A DNA stretch of 64,000 bases from Gallaecimonas mangrovi. GTDB lineage: Bacteria > Pseudomonadota > Gammaproteobacteria > Enterobacterales > Gallaecimonadaceae. The notes under the pieces are model-generated. The model saw only the letters and a list, made by a program, of their open reading frames with translations, was not told where the DNA came from and did not search any database. The DNA lies in contig NZ_CP031416.1 of the NCBI RefSeq assembly GCF_003367375.1, forward strand, positions 2,301,501 through 2,365,500. The letters are read 5' to 3'. Positions within the stretch are counted from its first letter, which is position 1, and every line of letters begins with the position of its first letter. The position numbers and the translations under genes were made by a program. This document shows, piece after piece, positions 44,652 through 54,017 of the stretch.

Positions 44652-45269
44652 TTAAACGAGGTCTTCAACCTTACGCCGCCAGTTGTCGTTGGAGAGCAAG
44701 GTGGTGCGATAAACCTTAAGGTGCTGACAACCGTCAATGCTTTTTAAGGTATTTTTGATGGTGGCCACCAGCGGCTCTGGCAGCCAGGGGCTCAGCACCA
44801 CCCGTTCGATGGCGCTAATGGGAAAGGGCACCGCCTTTACAGCTTGCGCCGTTTTTGACTCAAAGATCACCCGAAATTCCTTTTCATCCCGGTAAGGGTA
44901 GCGCTTTAAAAACGGCACTTCCTCCAGCTGCAAGGCGTCACTGTCACGCATTTCTTTGTACTGCACCTCGCCCCAGCGTAGCCCCAGCCCCTCAAAAGCG
45001 CTGACTAAGGCGTCCCGGTGAAACCGAATACAAACCCCGGAGCTGCCGTGGGAAAAAACGCTCCAGTGGTGGTAAGTCTCGTATTTGGTGGTAAAGCACA
45101 GCGCTAACAACGTATTGAGTTGGCGCTTTTGCTTATAAATCGACATGAAGTAAACGTCGTTTTTGTCGTCCCAATGGCCCGGATCGAGCAGCACTAAACG
45201 TTGGTGGGTCAAAATATCCAGCAAGGCGGCAAGGTCGGTATATCGATGCAGTAACTTCAACGACGCCAA
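44652..45269 (-). CDS. DUF2971-type protein
   Basis: About 205 residues from TTG 45269 (AAGGA seven bases upstream); the only in-frame ATG (45341) lacks a ribosome site and adds a lead without family likeness. LLHRYTDLAALLDILTHQRLVLLDPGHWDDKND opens like DUF2971, and CFTTKYETYHHWSVFSHGSSGVCIRFHRDAL and YPYRDEKEFRVIFES are its later blocks. DUF2971 genes are common in accessory and defence regions; the function is unknown. Confidence 0.7.
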   Translation of the reverse strand: MASLKLLHRYTDLAALLDILTHQRLVLLDPGHWDDKNDVYFMSIYKQKRQLNTLLALCFTTKYETYHHWSVFSHGSSGVCIRFHRDALVSAFEGLGLRWGEVQYKEMRDSDALQLEEVPFLKRYPYRDEKEFRVIFESKTAQAVKAVPFPISAIERVVLSPWLPEPLVATIKNTLKSIDGCQHLKVYRTTLLSNDNWRRKVEDLV

Positions 45270-45361
45270 GGCAAAATCCTTGTTTAGCAAACAGCAAAAA
45301 AGCCACTGTAACAAAAACCTTGGCGGCTGTACGCCACCCATTTCACATGATAAACAGCGGC

Positions 45362-46177
45362 TTAAATACCACCGCCGTATTCGAACTCTTCGTCGCTAAA
45401 GCTTTGGTCCATGTCCATGGACGGCTTTTCAGAGCGTGGCCGCCCCAAAATCTTCGCCGGAACGCCCGCGGCAGTGGTGTGCGGCGGCACCGCTTTTAAC
45501 ACCACCGAGCCGGCGCCAATTTTCGCGCCCTTGCCCACTTCGATATTGCCTAAAATTTTGGCGCCAGCGCCAATCAGTACTCCTTCGCGAATTTTCGGGT
45601 GGCGGTCGCCGCAGGTTTTGCCGGTGCCGCCCAGAGTGACCGATTGCAAAATGGACACATCGTCCTCTACCACCGCCGTCTCACCGATAACAATGCCGGT
45701 AGCATGGTCGAGCATGATGCCTTTGCCGATGCGGGCGGCGGGGTGAATATCCACCGCAAAGGTTACCGAAATTTCGTTTTGCAAATACACCGCCAACGAC
45801 TGCCTACCCTGGCGCCACAGCCAGTGAGCAATGCGATAAGCCTGCAAGGCGTGAAATCCTTTCAAATACAACAGCGGCGTTGAGTATTTATCGATGGCCG
45901 GGTCACGCTCGCGCACCGCTTCAATATCAAAAGCGGCAGAAACAATCATGCCGGGGTCCTGGCGATAGGCTTCCTCGACGATATCGCGGATAGCTATGGC
46001 AGGCATTATGGGGTTAGCCAGTTTATTGGCCAGCATATAACTTAAGGCGCTGCCCAGACCGTCGTGCTTGAGTAAGGTCGCGTGGTAAAAACTGGCCAGC
46101 ATCGGCTCACATTCCACCAGCGCCTTGGCTTCATCTGTAATGTGTTGCCAAACCAATGCTAATTCGTCTACCGACAT
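45362..46177 (-). CDS. cysE: Serine O-acetyltransferase
   Basis: 271 residues from ATG 46177 (AGGAGCAAGGGTT upstream). N-terminal helical domain (ALVECEPMLASFYHATLLKHDGLGSALSYMLANKL) and a left-handed beta-helix of hexapeptide repeats (about 140-245) with the active-site DHATGIVIGETAVVEDDVSILQSVTLGGTG. Makes O-acetylserine for cysteine synthesis in the cytoplasm. The C terminus is MDMDQSFSDEEFEYGGGI, ending in the Ile that in this family inserts into cysteine synthase. Confidence 0.93.
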   Translation of the reverse strand: MSVDELALVWQHITDEAKALVECEPMLASFYHATLLKHDGLGSALSYMLANKLANPIMPAIAIRDIVEEAYRQDPGMIVSAAFDIEAVRERDPAIDKYSTPLLYLKGFHALQAYRIAHWLWRQGRQSLAVYLQNEISVTFAVDIHPAARIGKGIMLDHATGIVIGETAVVEDDVSILQSVTLGGTGKTCGDRHPKIREGVLIGAGAKILGNIEVGKGAKIGAGSVVLKAVPPHTTAAGVPAKILGRPRSEKPSMDMDQSFSDEEFEYGGGI

Positions 46178-46276
46178 AACCCTTGCTCCTGCTACTGCGC
46201 GTCTGGAATTTTTATCGTTCTCTATGGCTGCCACTATACTGAAAAGGCATTTTCGTCGCAGCAGAAGAGCACCCAG

Positions 46277-47188
46277 ATGTTAAAAACCACTGTGTTACTG
46301 ATTTTTAGCTTTATTTTGGTTGCTAACACCGCCCTTGCCGCCCCCATGAAATACATCTATCACCCGCCAGAGGCCACTGACGACAGTCGCTACGACTACC
46401 CCTGGGCCCTGTTGAAACTGGCGCTGGAACAAACCCGCGCGGAATATGGCGACTACATTTTGGAAGCCGCCCCCATCGTCATGAACGAAAAACGCCAATA
46501 CCAAGAACTCAGGGTTGGCTCTGACACCATTACGGTGATGATTGCCACCGCCAATAAAGACAAAGAGCGGCAATTAATACCGGTACGCATTCCCCTCGAT
46601 AAAGGCCTGTTGGGTTACCGGGTATTACTGATTGACAAGCGCCGACAGCAGGAGTTTTCCCAAATTCAAACCCTTGAGCAGTTAAAGCCCCTTGTCGTCG
46701 GCCAAGGCGTGGGCTGGCAGGATGTAGAGGTATGGGAAAACAACGGCTTTAAGGTGATAGAAGGCACCAGCTACCCGGGCCTTTTCTATATGCTGGTAAG
46801 TGGTCGCTACGACTTTTTTTCCAGGGGTATTGTTGAAGTCATTGATGAATACAATCGCTACAAAAACAAACTGCCCAATCTCGCGGTTGAAGAGTCCTTG
46901 CTGATTTATTACCCCTGGCCGCAGTATTTTTACTTTACCCATTCCGATGCTGGCCAAAGGCGCGCAGAACGGGTGGAAAAAGGCCTGCGGGCAGTCTTTA
47001 AAAACCCGATGCTGTTCAACCCGCTATTTAACCGCTATCACGCCGAAGCGCTGAACCGCTATGACTTTAAGCTCCGTAAGGTTTTGTATTTAAAAAACCC
47101 GATGCTGTCGGACGAAACGCCCCTTGACGACCCGCTGCTGTGGCTAAACCCGCTGCAATTTAACGCCAGCAATAACGCTGGCCGCTAG
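46277..47188 (+). CDS. Periplasmic solute-binding-like protein (type 2 PBP fold)
   Basis: 303 residues with a signal peptide (MLKTTVLLIFSFILVANTALAA). DYPWALLKLALEQTRAEYGDYIL, IPLDKGLLGYRVLLIDKRRQQEFSQIQTLEQLKPLVVGQGVGWQDVEVW and LVSGRYDFFSRGIVEVIDE fit the amino-acid-binding-like family that often stands alone in marine gammaproteobacteria. There is no transporter next to it, so it may act as a sensor input or orphan binder. Confidence 0.75.
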   Translation: MLKTTVLLIFSFILVANTALAAPMKYIYHPPEATDDSRYDYPWALLKLALEQTRAEYGDYILEAAPIVMNEKRQYQELRVGSDTITVMIATANKDKERQLIPVRIPLDKGLLGYRVLLIDKRRQQEFSQIQTLEQLKPLVVGQGVGWQDVEVWENNGFKVIEGTSYPGLFYMLVSGRYDFFSRGIVEVIDEYNRYKNKLPNLAVEESLLIYYPWPQYFYFTHSDAGQRRAERVEKGLRAVFKNPMLFNPLFNRYHAEALNRYDFKLRKVLYLKNPMLSDETPLDDPLLWLNPLQFNASNNAGR

Positions 47189-47191
47189 CAT

Positions 47192-47220
47192 AAAAAAAGG
47201 CCCTTAACGGGCCCTTTTTT
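47192..47220. terminator. Bidirectional terminator
   Basis: AAAAAAAGGCCC-TTAAC-GGGCCCTTTTTT between the binding-protein and SPFH genes. Confidence 0.85.
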
Positions 47221-48094
47221 ATGGGTGGGTGTTAAAAAATGGCAAGGTCGTGTTCGGGAGCATGGTTTGTGGCAATTGGCCGTCCCACTTTTCGGCCTTG
47301 GTCAGCTCAATCAATTCCTTGTTTTGGGCCAGGGCATTAGCGCGGCTTTTAATGGCAGCCGCTTCGGCTTCACCCTTGATGCGAATGGCTTCCGCCTCGG
47401 CCTTGGCCCGGGCCAGCTGCGAGTCGGCTTCGGCCTGCGCTTTGGTTACCGCAATTTGCGCGCTCACCCGCTCTTTCTCTAAGTTTTGCTTTTGGGTTTG
47501 CACTTCCACTTCGGCGCGCATTCTGTCTTCTACCGATTTTTCATAGGCCGAAGAAAAGTCGATATTTTCAATCTGCACCGAGCTGATTTCGATAGGGCCT
47601 TTAACCGCCGCCTTAATGGCGTTGGTAACATCAAATACAAACTTCACCCGCTCTTGCACCGCCGAAATGGCCGTGTATTGGCCAAAGATGTTTTCAACCT
47701 GGGTTGGCACGGCGCGGTCAACCAAGCGGTTTACCATGGCATCAATGCTTTTAAAGTTGGCATACACCTCGGCCACTTTGTCTTGCGGCACCCGGAAGGT
47801 GACCGAAGCGCGAATGGTCGCCGGTTGCTGGTCGCGGCTATAAGCCTGCAAGCGCTGGTAACTCACGGTGTGGGTTTGGGTGGAAATTTTAACAATTTTA
47901 TCGATAAGCGGGACCTTTAAACCCAGGCCCGGCCCAGCGGTGCCGACAATTCGGCCATTGCGAAGGTGTACGCCGCGCTCGCCCTGGTCAACGGTAAACC
48001 AGCTGCCATAAGCAATAACGATGATAGCCAGCACAATGATACCAGCGATGAATTTACCCATACTCAAACGCTGTACTTTTAAAGGAGTTGCCAT
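47219..48094 (-). CDS. Prohibitin/SPFH-family membrane protein
   Basis: 291 residues. N-terminal membrane anchor (MGKFIAGIIVLAIIVIAYGSWFTV), an SPFH domain (VDQGERGVHLRNGRIVGTAGPGLGLKVPLID, about 35-200) and an Ala/Glu-rich coiled coil (QKQNLEKERVSAQIAVTKAQAEADSQLARAKAEAEAIRIKGEAEA). It forms membrane-bound oligomeric rings and in other bacteria supports FtsH-type proteolysis. No protease gene is adjacent. Confidence 0.87.
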   Translation of the reverse strand: MATPLKVQRLSMGKFIAGIIVLAIIVIAYGSWFTVDQGERGVHLRNGRIVGTAGPGLGLKVPLIDKIVKISTQTHTVSYQRLQAYSRDQQPATIRASVTFRVPQDKVAEVYANFKSIDAMVNRLVDRAVPTQVENIFGQYTAISAVQERVKFVFDVTNAIKAAVKGPIEISSVQIENIDFSSAYEKSVEDRMRAEVEVQTQKQNLEKERVSAQIAVTKAQAEADSQLARAKAEAEAIRIKGEAEAAAIKSRANALAQNKELIELTKAEKWDGQLPQTMLPNTTLPFFNTHP

Positions 48095-48193
48095 TGGGAT
48101 CCATTCCTTTTGTTTTGTTATTCCAAGGAGGCGAAAGCATGCCTTACCGGGATGTTAAACAAAAGCGGCCGCAACCCCTAATTTGTTAAAAAG

Positions 48194-49546
48194 TTATGCA
48201 AGTACCGCTTTCATAACCGTCGCAAAGCGGGCACTGGCCTTGGCAAAACCGGGGTGTTCACCGTTTTTTACCACGCAGCGCCCAGCGACAAAGACTTTGT
48301 CAATGTGGCGATCGCCACCGCCAAACAGCCAGCGACCAAGGCGCTGGCCGGGCGCTACCGCCAGCCAAGGGGAATCTTTCAGTACCAGCCAATCGGCCCG
48401 GTAACCTGCAGCCAGGCTCCCCATCAATACGCCACAGGCCTGAGCGCCGCCCTCAGCGGCTTGCTGCCAAAGGTTATCGGCAACCGCGGGCTGCGCGGCT
48501 GACACCAAGCGGTTGCGGCGCTGGTCGCGAAGCCGCTGGCCATATTCGAGCCAGCGCAGTTCTTCCAAGGCACTCACCGACACATGGCTGTCAGAGCCAA
48601 TGCCCAAACGCCCGCCTCTTGCCAACAGTTCGGTAGCCGGAAAAATGCCGTCGCCCAAGTTGGCTTCGGTGCTGGGGCAAATACCCACCACCGCCTGGCT
48701 TTGGGCAATGTTGGCAAGCTCGTGCAAGTTAACGTGGGTGGCGTGCACCAAACACCAGCGCTTATCGATTTCAAGCTGCTGGTAAAGGTATTGCAGCGGC
48801 CGCTGGCCACACCAGGCCTGGCAATCATCCACTTCCTTTTGTTGCTCACTGATATGAATATGCACCGGCAAGCGGTTGTCGGTGGCCGCAAGCACGGCTT
48901 TTATTTGGCAAATTTCAACCGCCCTTAGGGAGTGAAAACACAGCCCCACTTGTGCAAGCGGGTGTTGGCGATCGCTATAAAGCCTTTGAAAGCGCTCAAG
49001 ATATTGCTCGGTACTTTGAATGAAACGGCGCTGGTGGGCCAGCGGCGGCGCACTGCCAAAACCGCTGTAACTATAAAGCACCGGCAATAAGGTTTGGCCA
49101 ATACCGGCCTCAAAGGCCGCCGCGCGCAGCGCCTGCGCCATGGCGTCGTCGCTATAGGGCTGGCCCTTGGGGTCGTGATGCAGATAGTTAAATTCTGCCA
49201 CCTGGGTGTAGCCGCCCTGCAGCAGGTCCATGTACAGGTAGCTGGCAATGGCCTCAACCTGCTCGGGGGTCAGTTTGGCCACCAACTGGTACATTTGTTC
49301 GCGCCAGGTCCAAAAGCTGTCCTGGCTGTCACCGGCTATTTCACCAAGCCCCGCCATGGCCCGCTGAAAGGCATGGGAATGTAAATTGGCCATGGCAGGA
49401 ATAACGGTACCCAAGCGCACCGCATCGGCAGGACAGGGGCTATTGGCGCTAAGGCTGCGGATAAAACCGCTGCCATCAACGTCAATCAGTACATCGCTTT
49501 GCCAGCCTTCCGGCAGTTTGGCGCTCGCGCAAAAATAACGGGGCAT
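48194..49546 (-). CDS. hutF: Formimidoylglutamate deiminase
   Basis: 450 residues. Amidohydrolase-fold metalloenzyme with NLHSHAFQRAMAG (metal His pair), YTQVAEFNYLHHD, HIHISEQQKEVDDC, HATHV and GSDSHVSVSALEELRWLEYGQRL. Converts N-formimidoyl-glutamate to N-formylglutamate plus ammonia in the five-step histidine pathway. Divergent from hutG, which takes the next step. HutC-type operator between them. Confidence 0.92.
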   Translation of the reverse strand: MPRYFCASAKLPEGWQSDVLIDVDGSGFIRSLSANSPCPADAVRLGTVIPAMANLHSHAFQRAMAGLGEIAGDSQDSFWTWREQMYQLVAKLTPEQVEAIASYLYMDLLQGGYTQVAEFNYLHHDPKGQPYSDDAMAQALRAAAFEAGIGQTLLPVLYSYSGFGSAPPLAHQRRFIQSTEQYLERFQRLYSDRQHPLAQVGLCFHSLRAVEICQIKAVLAATDNRLPVHIHISEQQKEVDDCQAWCGQRPLQYLYQQLEIDKRWCLVHATHVNLHELANIAQSQAVVGICPSTEANLGDGIFPATELLARGGRLGIGSDSHVSVSALEELRWLEYGQRLRDQRRNRLVSAAQPAVADNLWQQAAEGGAQACGVLMGSLAAGYRADWLVLKDSPWLAVAPGQRLGRWLFGGGDRHIDKVFVAGRCVVKNGEHPGFAKASARFATVMKAVLA

Positions 49547-49567
49547 GCTTGAACCTTGGCGCAGTCA

Positions 49568-49581
49568 CTTGTATATACAAG
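49568..49581. promoter_or_regulatory. HutC-type operator
   Basis: Perfect 14-bp palindrome CTTGTATATACAAG between the divergent hutF and hutG starts, fitting the TTGTATATACAA core known for the GntR-type repressor HutC, which releases in the presence of urocanate. Confidence 0.8.
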
Positions 49582-49624
49582 GCAATATACTCGTACCTTA
49601 TTCATACGCAAGCAAAGGTGACCC

Positions 49625-50425
49625 ATGACCCCCTTTCGCTATACCGGTGGCCGCATTCCGTTACTGATAAGCGTGCCCCATGCTGGCACCGCCCTGCCTG
49701 GTGAGATAAAAAACGGACTCAGCGATAACGCCCAGCCCCTGCCCGACACCGACTGGCATGTTGAACGGCTGTATGATTTTGCCAATCAGCTTGGCGCGCA
49801 CATGCTGGTGGCCAACTATTCACGCTTTGTGGTGGACCTTAACCGCCCCGCCGATGACCAGCCGCTATACAGCAGTGCTACCACAGGCCTGTTCCCCGAG
49901 ACCCTGTTTGATGGCAGCGCCACCTTTTTGCCCGGTAAAGCGCCAAGCGCTGCTGAGCGCCAGGGCTATCTGGACCACATTTGGCGGCCCTATCATTTAA
50001 AACTCCAGCAAACCCTGGATGAGCTTAAAGCCGAGTTCGGCTATGCCCTGTTGTTCGACGCCCACTCCATTGCCTCGGTGGTGCCGCGGCTGTTTGACGG
50101 CAAATTGCCTGACTTAAACCTCGGCACTAACGATGGGCAAAGCCTTGATAGCCCGCTTGAGCAAGCACTGCGGGACTATTGCCAAAGCCAAAGCCGGTTT
50201 TCCTGGGTGCTAAATGGCCGCTTTAAAGGCGGCTACATTACCCGCGCTTACGGAAAGCCTGAGCAAAAGCAACAGGCGCTGCAGCTGGAACTGGCCCAGT
50301 GCAATTACATGCAGGAGACCGCGCCCTTTGCCTGGCGCCAGGACCAAGCCGAGCAACTGATCCCTGTATTAACAGGCCTAATAAGCCAATACCTTGCAAG
50401 CGCCAAGCAGCTTTATCAGCCATAA
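49625..50425 (+). CDS. hutG: N-formylglutamate amidohydrolase
   Basis: 266 residues. ISVPHAGTALPGEI, VVDLNRPADDQPLY, LFDAHSIASVVPRLFDG and RFKGGYITRAYG are the conserved blocks. Splits N-formylglutamate to formate and glutamate. AAAGGTG lies before ATG 49625. Shares a regulatory region with hutF. Confidence 0.92.
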   Translation: MTPFRYTGGRIPLLISVPHAGTALPGEIKNGLSDNAQPLPDTDWHVERLYDFANQLGAHMLVANYSRFVVDLNRPADDQPLYSSATTGLFPETLFDGSATFLPGKAPSAAERQGYLDHIWRPYHLKLQQTLDELKAEFGYALLFDAHSIASVVPRLFDGKLPDLNLGTNDGQSLDSPLEQALRDYCQSQSRFSWVLNGRFKGGYITRAYGKPEQKQQALQLELAQCNYMQETAPFAWRQDQAEQLIPVLTGLISQYLASAKQLYQP

Positions 50426-50452
50426 AAAAAGGCCGCTGCAGCGGCCTTTTTC
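50423..50452. terminator. Bidirectional terminator
   Basis: AAAAAAAGGCCGCTGCAGCGGCCTTTTT, a perfect palindromic stem between hutG and the OYE gene. Confidence 0.85.
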
Positions 50453-50455
50453 AGC

Positions 50456-51538
50456 TTAGGACGCAGCCGCGTCCATAAAGGGATAATCGGTGTAGCCTTT
50501 GGGCCCTGGCGAATACAAAGTGCTTTCGTCCAAGGGATTAAGGGCAACCCCGGCTTTCACCCTTGCCGGAAAGTCAGGGGTTGAGATAAAGCTTTTACCA
50601 AAGGCCACCGAGTCGGCACCCTCACTGGCAACAAGCGCCGCCGCTTCTTCGGCGCTATAGCCCATGTTGACCATCAAATGGCCCTGGTAATGGCTGCGGG
50701 CAATGGGCAGTACCTCACCGTGCTGCTGGCCGAAAAAGTCAGCGCGCATCACGTGCAAATACGCCAGGTTAAAAGGCGTTAAATGCTTGGCCAAAAATGC
50801 CATCCAGGCCAATGGGTCACTGTCTTTCATGCTGTTAAAGCTGTTGAGCGGTGACAGGCGCAGGCCTACTTTGTCGCTACCAATCTCGTCGCAAACCGCC
50901 GTTAGCACTTCGGTGAGAAAACGGGCTCGATTTTCCAGGCTGCCACCGTATTCGTCGCTACGCTGGTTGGCGCTGTCGCGCAGGAATTGATCAATCAAAT
51001 AACCATTGGCGCCGTGCACTTCAACACCGTCGAAACCGGCTGCGATGGCATTGGCCGCGCCGCGGCGAAAGTCGTCAACAATGGCGGCGATTTCGTCTTT
51101 GCTCAGTTCACGGGGCACGGTGTAAGGCTTTTTGCCTTGTGGGGTGTGGGTGACATCGTCAATGGCGATGGCGCTTGGTGCTACGGCATCGTTACCGCCA
51201 TTTAACAGCGGATGGGCGGCGCGGCCAGCGTGCCAGATTTGCAAAAAGATTTTGCCACCGGCTTTATGCACCGCTTCGGTGGTGAGCTTCCAGCCGTCGA
51301 TTTGTTGCTGGCTGTAAATACCCGGATCGTCACCAAAAGCGGAAGTACCGGGGGTAACCATGCTGCACTCGGTGATCAACAAGCCAGCACTGGCTCGCTG
51401 GCTATAATATTCGGCCATTAAGGCATTCGGCAGGTGGCCTGGGGCGCGAGCACGGGTAAGAGGCGCCATCACAAAGCGGTTGGCCAGGGTTGTTTTTCCC
51501 AAAGAAACGGGCGTAAAAAGCGATGAAGTATCAGACAT
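50456..51538 (-). CDS. nemA: Old yellow enzyme-family alkene reductase
   Basis: 360 residues, FMN-binding TIM barrel. NRFVMAPLTRARA (FMN loop), FLQIWHAGRAAHP, the substrate-binding HGANGYLIDQFLRDSANQRSDEYGGSLENRARF (His/Asn pair) and SVAFGKSFISTPDFP. Reduces activated C=C bonds and nitro compounds with NAD(P)H. The symbol is given by likeness to E. coli NemA; there is no nemR next to it. Confidence 0.87.
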   Translation of the reverse strand: MSDTSSLFTPVSLGKTTLANRFVMAPLTRARAPGHLPNALMAEYYSQRASAGLLITECSMVTPGTSAFGDDPGIYSQQQIDGWKLTTEAVHKAGGKIFLQIWHAGRAAHPLLNGGNDAVAPSAIAIDDVTHTPQGKKPYTVPRELSKDEIAAIVDDFRRGAANAIAAGFDGVEVHGANGYLIDQFLRDSANQRSDEYGGSLENRARFLTEVLTAVCDEIGSDKVGLRLSPLNSFNSMKDSDPLAWMAFLAKHLTPFNLAYLHVMRADFFGQQHGEVLPIARSHYQGHLMVNMGYSAEEAAALVASEGADSVAFGKSFISTPDFPARVKAGVALNPLDESTLYSPGPKGYTDYPFMDAAAS

Positions 51539-51613
51539 ACAGATTCCGTTGAGGTTGGGAGAGATGAACCCAAGACATGGGGCTTGCCGTTTATAAAATC
51601 AAGGCGGGGCCTG

Positions 51614-52276
51614 TTATTGCCCCTGCTTTTTTGAATAAAGCCGGTAGACAAGTGCCAACAAAAGGCACATAACGCCAGGCAGCACCAAGGCGCCATAGCG
51701 GAAATGGTCGAACAACAGCGCACCCACACCGCCGCCCAGCATGAAGCCGAAGATGATCATCAAAAACAGTTTCAGTTTGCGCCTATCAAAGGCTTCGCCG
51801 CGCAGCAGTGCCCCCAGCATCAGCCCTAAGTCGGTAAAAATACCGGTTAAGTGGGTGGTGCGTACCACAGCGCCGCTATAGGTGGTAGCCAGGGCATTTT
51901 GCAGGCCACAAGCCGCTGCCGCTGCAAGATAGGCCCAAGGCGAATGCAGATTAAAAAGATAAAGGGCCAGGAAGATAAAAGCCGCTTCCAGCACTAAGGC
52001 GGTGTCGTAATGGCGGCCCAGTTGCAAGGTGGTATCGTGCAGCATCACCCCCGATAGCGCCGCCCCCAACACAAAGGCGGCAACAATACCGGTTAAATGC
52101 AAAATGGTGGCCGCTTCCAATTCGCCAATCGCCGACCCGAGCAGGGTGGCCGTACCGGACAGGTGAGAAACCGATTGATGGGCAAACCCGACCAGCGCAA
52201 TGGCGTTAATCAACCCGGCCACCAAGGCCAGCAACAATGCACCGTATTCAATCCACTTGGGCAGCCTGGAAATCAC
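51614..52276 (-). CDS. YoaK-family (DUF1275) membrane protein
   Basis: 220 residues, about six to seven membrane helices. GLINAIALVGFAHQSVSHLSGTATLLGSAIG and ACGLQNALATTYSGAVVRTTHLTGIFTDLGLMLG are DUF1275 signatures. Function unknown; probably a small transporter. Confidence 0.82.
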   Translation of the reverse strand: MISRLPKWIEYGALLLALVAGLINAIALVGFAHQSVSHLSGTATLLGSAIGELEAATILHLTGIVAAFVLGAALSGVMLHDTTLQLGRHYDTALVLEAAFIFLALYLFNLHSPWAYLAAAAACGLQNALATTYSGAVVRTTHLTGIFTDLGLMLGALLRGEAFDRRKLKLFLMIIFGFMLGGGVGALLFDHFRYGALVLPGVMCLLLALVYRLYSKKQGQ

Positions 52277-52341
52277 ACCTAACCCCTTGTTAAGCCTTCG
52301 CCGATTGAGGCTACCACAAGGGGCTGAAACAGTGCATGTGA

Positions 52342-52965
52342 TTACTGATAGCGGTTTTGGTAGGCGTCCTTGGCGGCAGTGGTAAATTGCTCGACATCTT
52401 GCCCCAAACGGTGGAAGCGATAGGCCACTTTTTGCTCGCCAAACTCGCGTTCAAGCTGTTGCCAGTCGTTGCGAGACATCACCAGAAAGGTTTTATCGCT
52501 GCTGTGCCAACTGTCGATGCAATAGCGCAGCTCGTAGGCCGGCTCAATGGCGCGGTTTAAATCCAAAAAGGCCCGCAGTGGGTCGACCTCTTCAGCAAAG
52601 TTTTCGATGGGCTGGCGCACATCATCAAATAAAATTTCCAAACCGCCGTTATCCGTTGCCACCAGCGACAGTGGCGGCAGGCTAAACTGCCGCGCCACCA
52701 TGTCCCAAGCCACATCAATGGCGTCGCCTGAAGATAAAAAGGCGGCGGGCTGCTTAAGGATAATGTCCCAGCTGTCTTTGTCGGCAGTTAGCGCCACCAT
52801 GCTGGCGGCAATCTTTCGAAGGGCGGGGTTAGTTTGGGTGTCGTCAGCACCGGCCGTATTCCCATCAGGCGCTTGGCTATTTTGGCGGTCACGGGTGAGG
52901 TACAACAAGATAAGGGTAAACAGCGCCAAACAGCCAAAGTAAATGATGAGCTTCACTTCCAACAC
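52342..52965 (-). CDS. Membrane-anchored protein, unknown
   Basis: 207 residues. One N-terminal helix (LIIYFGCLALFTLILLYLT), a polar linker (QNSQAPDGNTAGADDTQT) and a soluble acidic domain, probably cytoplasmic. No family recognised. Confidence 0.6.
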   Translation of the reverse strand: MLEVKLIIYFGCLALFTLILLYLTRDRQNSQAPDGNTAGADDTQTNPALRKIAASMVALTADKDSWDIILKQPAAFLSSGDAIDVAWDMVARQFSLPPLSLVATDNGGLEILFDDVRQPIENFAEEVDPLRAFLDLNRAIEPAYELRYCIDSWHSSDKTFLVMSRNDWQQLEREFGEQKVAYRFHRLGQDVEQFTTAAKDAYQNRYQ

Positions 52966-53069
52966 TCCGGTAAGTATTTGATGACGGGTATCACCAAGGT
53001 TGTAGCGTCATTAAATCACGGAACATGAAACCGTAGCTTGCAGGAAATCAAACAAGTCGCTGATGAAGA

Positions 53070-53537
53070 CTAAAGGTTGGCATACATAATATGCTGCGGC
53101 CCGGCCTTACCCCCTAAGTAGTGCTCGCCGGTATCGGTAAAACCGCCCTTTTGATAGCAGCGGATAGCACCGGGATTTTTGGCATTAACGGTGAGATAAA
53201 TACACGGGAAATCCACGCTAAGCGGTTTAAGGTGGGCCAGCAACGCCGCTACCGCCTGGCTGCCATAGCCTTTGCCTTGCTGGCGCCGGTCAATCGCGTA
53301 CGCGCGCAGGCCAAGTGCCTTGCGGCGGCAAAAATCGTAGTGGTTACTGTAATGAAAATCGATTTTAAAAAAACCAATCACCTGGCCTTGCCAAGTAATA
53401 AGGTAGCGGCTAATGCCACTGCGCGTATCAGCCCAAAAGTCGCTGGCGGTACCGGCAAATTTAACTTGCTCTGGTGTTAGCTCCACTGCTAACAGCGCGG
53501 CCTGGTGATGTGCTTGCATCGGTTCTACTGCAATCAT
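53070..53537 (-). CDS. GNAT-family N-acetyltransferase
   Basis: 155 residues. GNAT fold with RAYAIDRRQQGKGYGSQAVAALLAHLK (acetyl-CoA loop) and LTVNAKNPGAIRCYQKGGFTDTGEHYLGG (C-terminal motif). The acceptor is unknown. 14 bp after the 53552-53857 gene, so likely one transcript. Confidence 0.8.
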   Translation of the reverse strand: MIAVEPMQAHHQAALLAVELTPEQVKFAGTASDFWADTRSGISRYLITWQGQVIGFFKIDFHYSNHYDFCRRKALGLRAYAIDRRQQGKGYGSQAVAALLAHLKPLSVDFPCIYLTVNAKNPGAIRCYQKGGFTDTGEHYLGGKAGPQHIMYANL

Positions 53538-53551
53538 TAGCGCTCTTTTTC

Positions 53552-53857
53552 TTATAAGCCTTTAAAAAACGCCCAAACCCCATAACAGGGCAACACCAGC
53601 CCCCAAAAGAACAGCAGCGCCATGATCGCCAGCCCAAACAGCCCGCGGCCGGCCGGCTGAATGGTGCTTTCAACAGCATGTTGGCTGTGGGCGACCAAAC
53701 CAAAATCCCCCTCAAAACGGCCTTTGGTTTCGACACAATCACCATTGGCAATGGCATCGTCAATGGCTTGCTTTAACGCCAGCAGTCCGGCCTTGTTGCC
53801 AACAATGGCATCGTCCCAGTTGTCGTCGTAAATTTTGACCCATGGCTTATCAGACAA
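53552..53857 (-). CDS. Small protein with C-terminal membrane anchor, unknown
   Basis: 101 residues: a soluble N-terminal part (MSDKPWVKIYDDNWDDAIVGNKAGLLALKQAIDDAI) and one or two C-terminal hydrophobic stretches (LFGLAIMALLFFWGLVLPCYGVWAFF). Unknown. Confidence 0.6.
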   Translation of the reverse strand: MSDKPWVKIYDDNWDDAIVGNKAGLLALKQAIDDAIANGDCVETKGRFEGDFGLVAHSQHAVESTIQPAGRGLFGLAIMALLFFWGLVLPCYGVWAFFKGL

Positions 53858-54017
53858 ACGCTATCCCTCTTTGCTGGTGCCACTGTAAACAGCTTGGCGC
53901 GGCAGAATGAATATCATCGTGATATGCTTTTATGGCATTTAGCAGGCACTAAATAAACCTGTCTAAATTATTTATAGAACAAGATGTTAAAGAGATCTCA
54001 TCCTGCCAGCTTTAGAC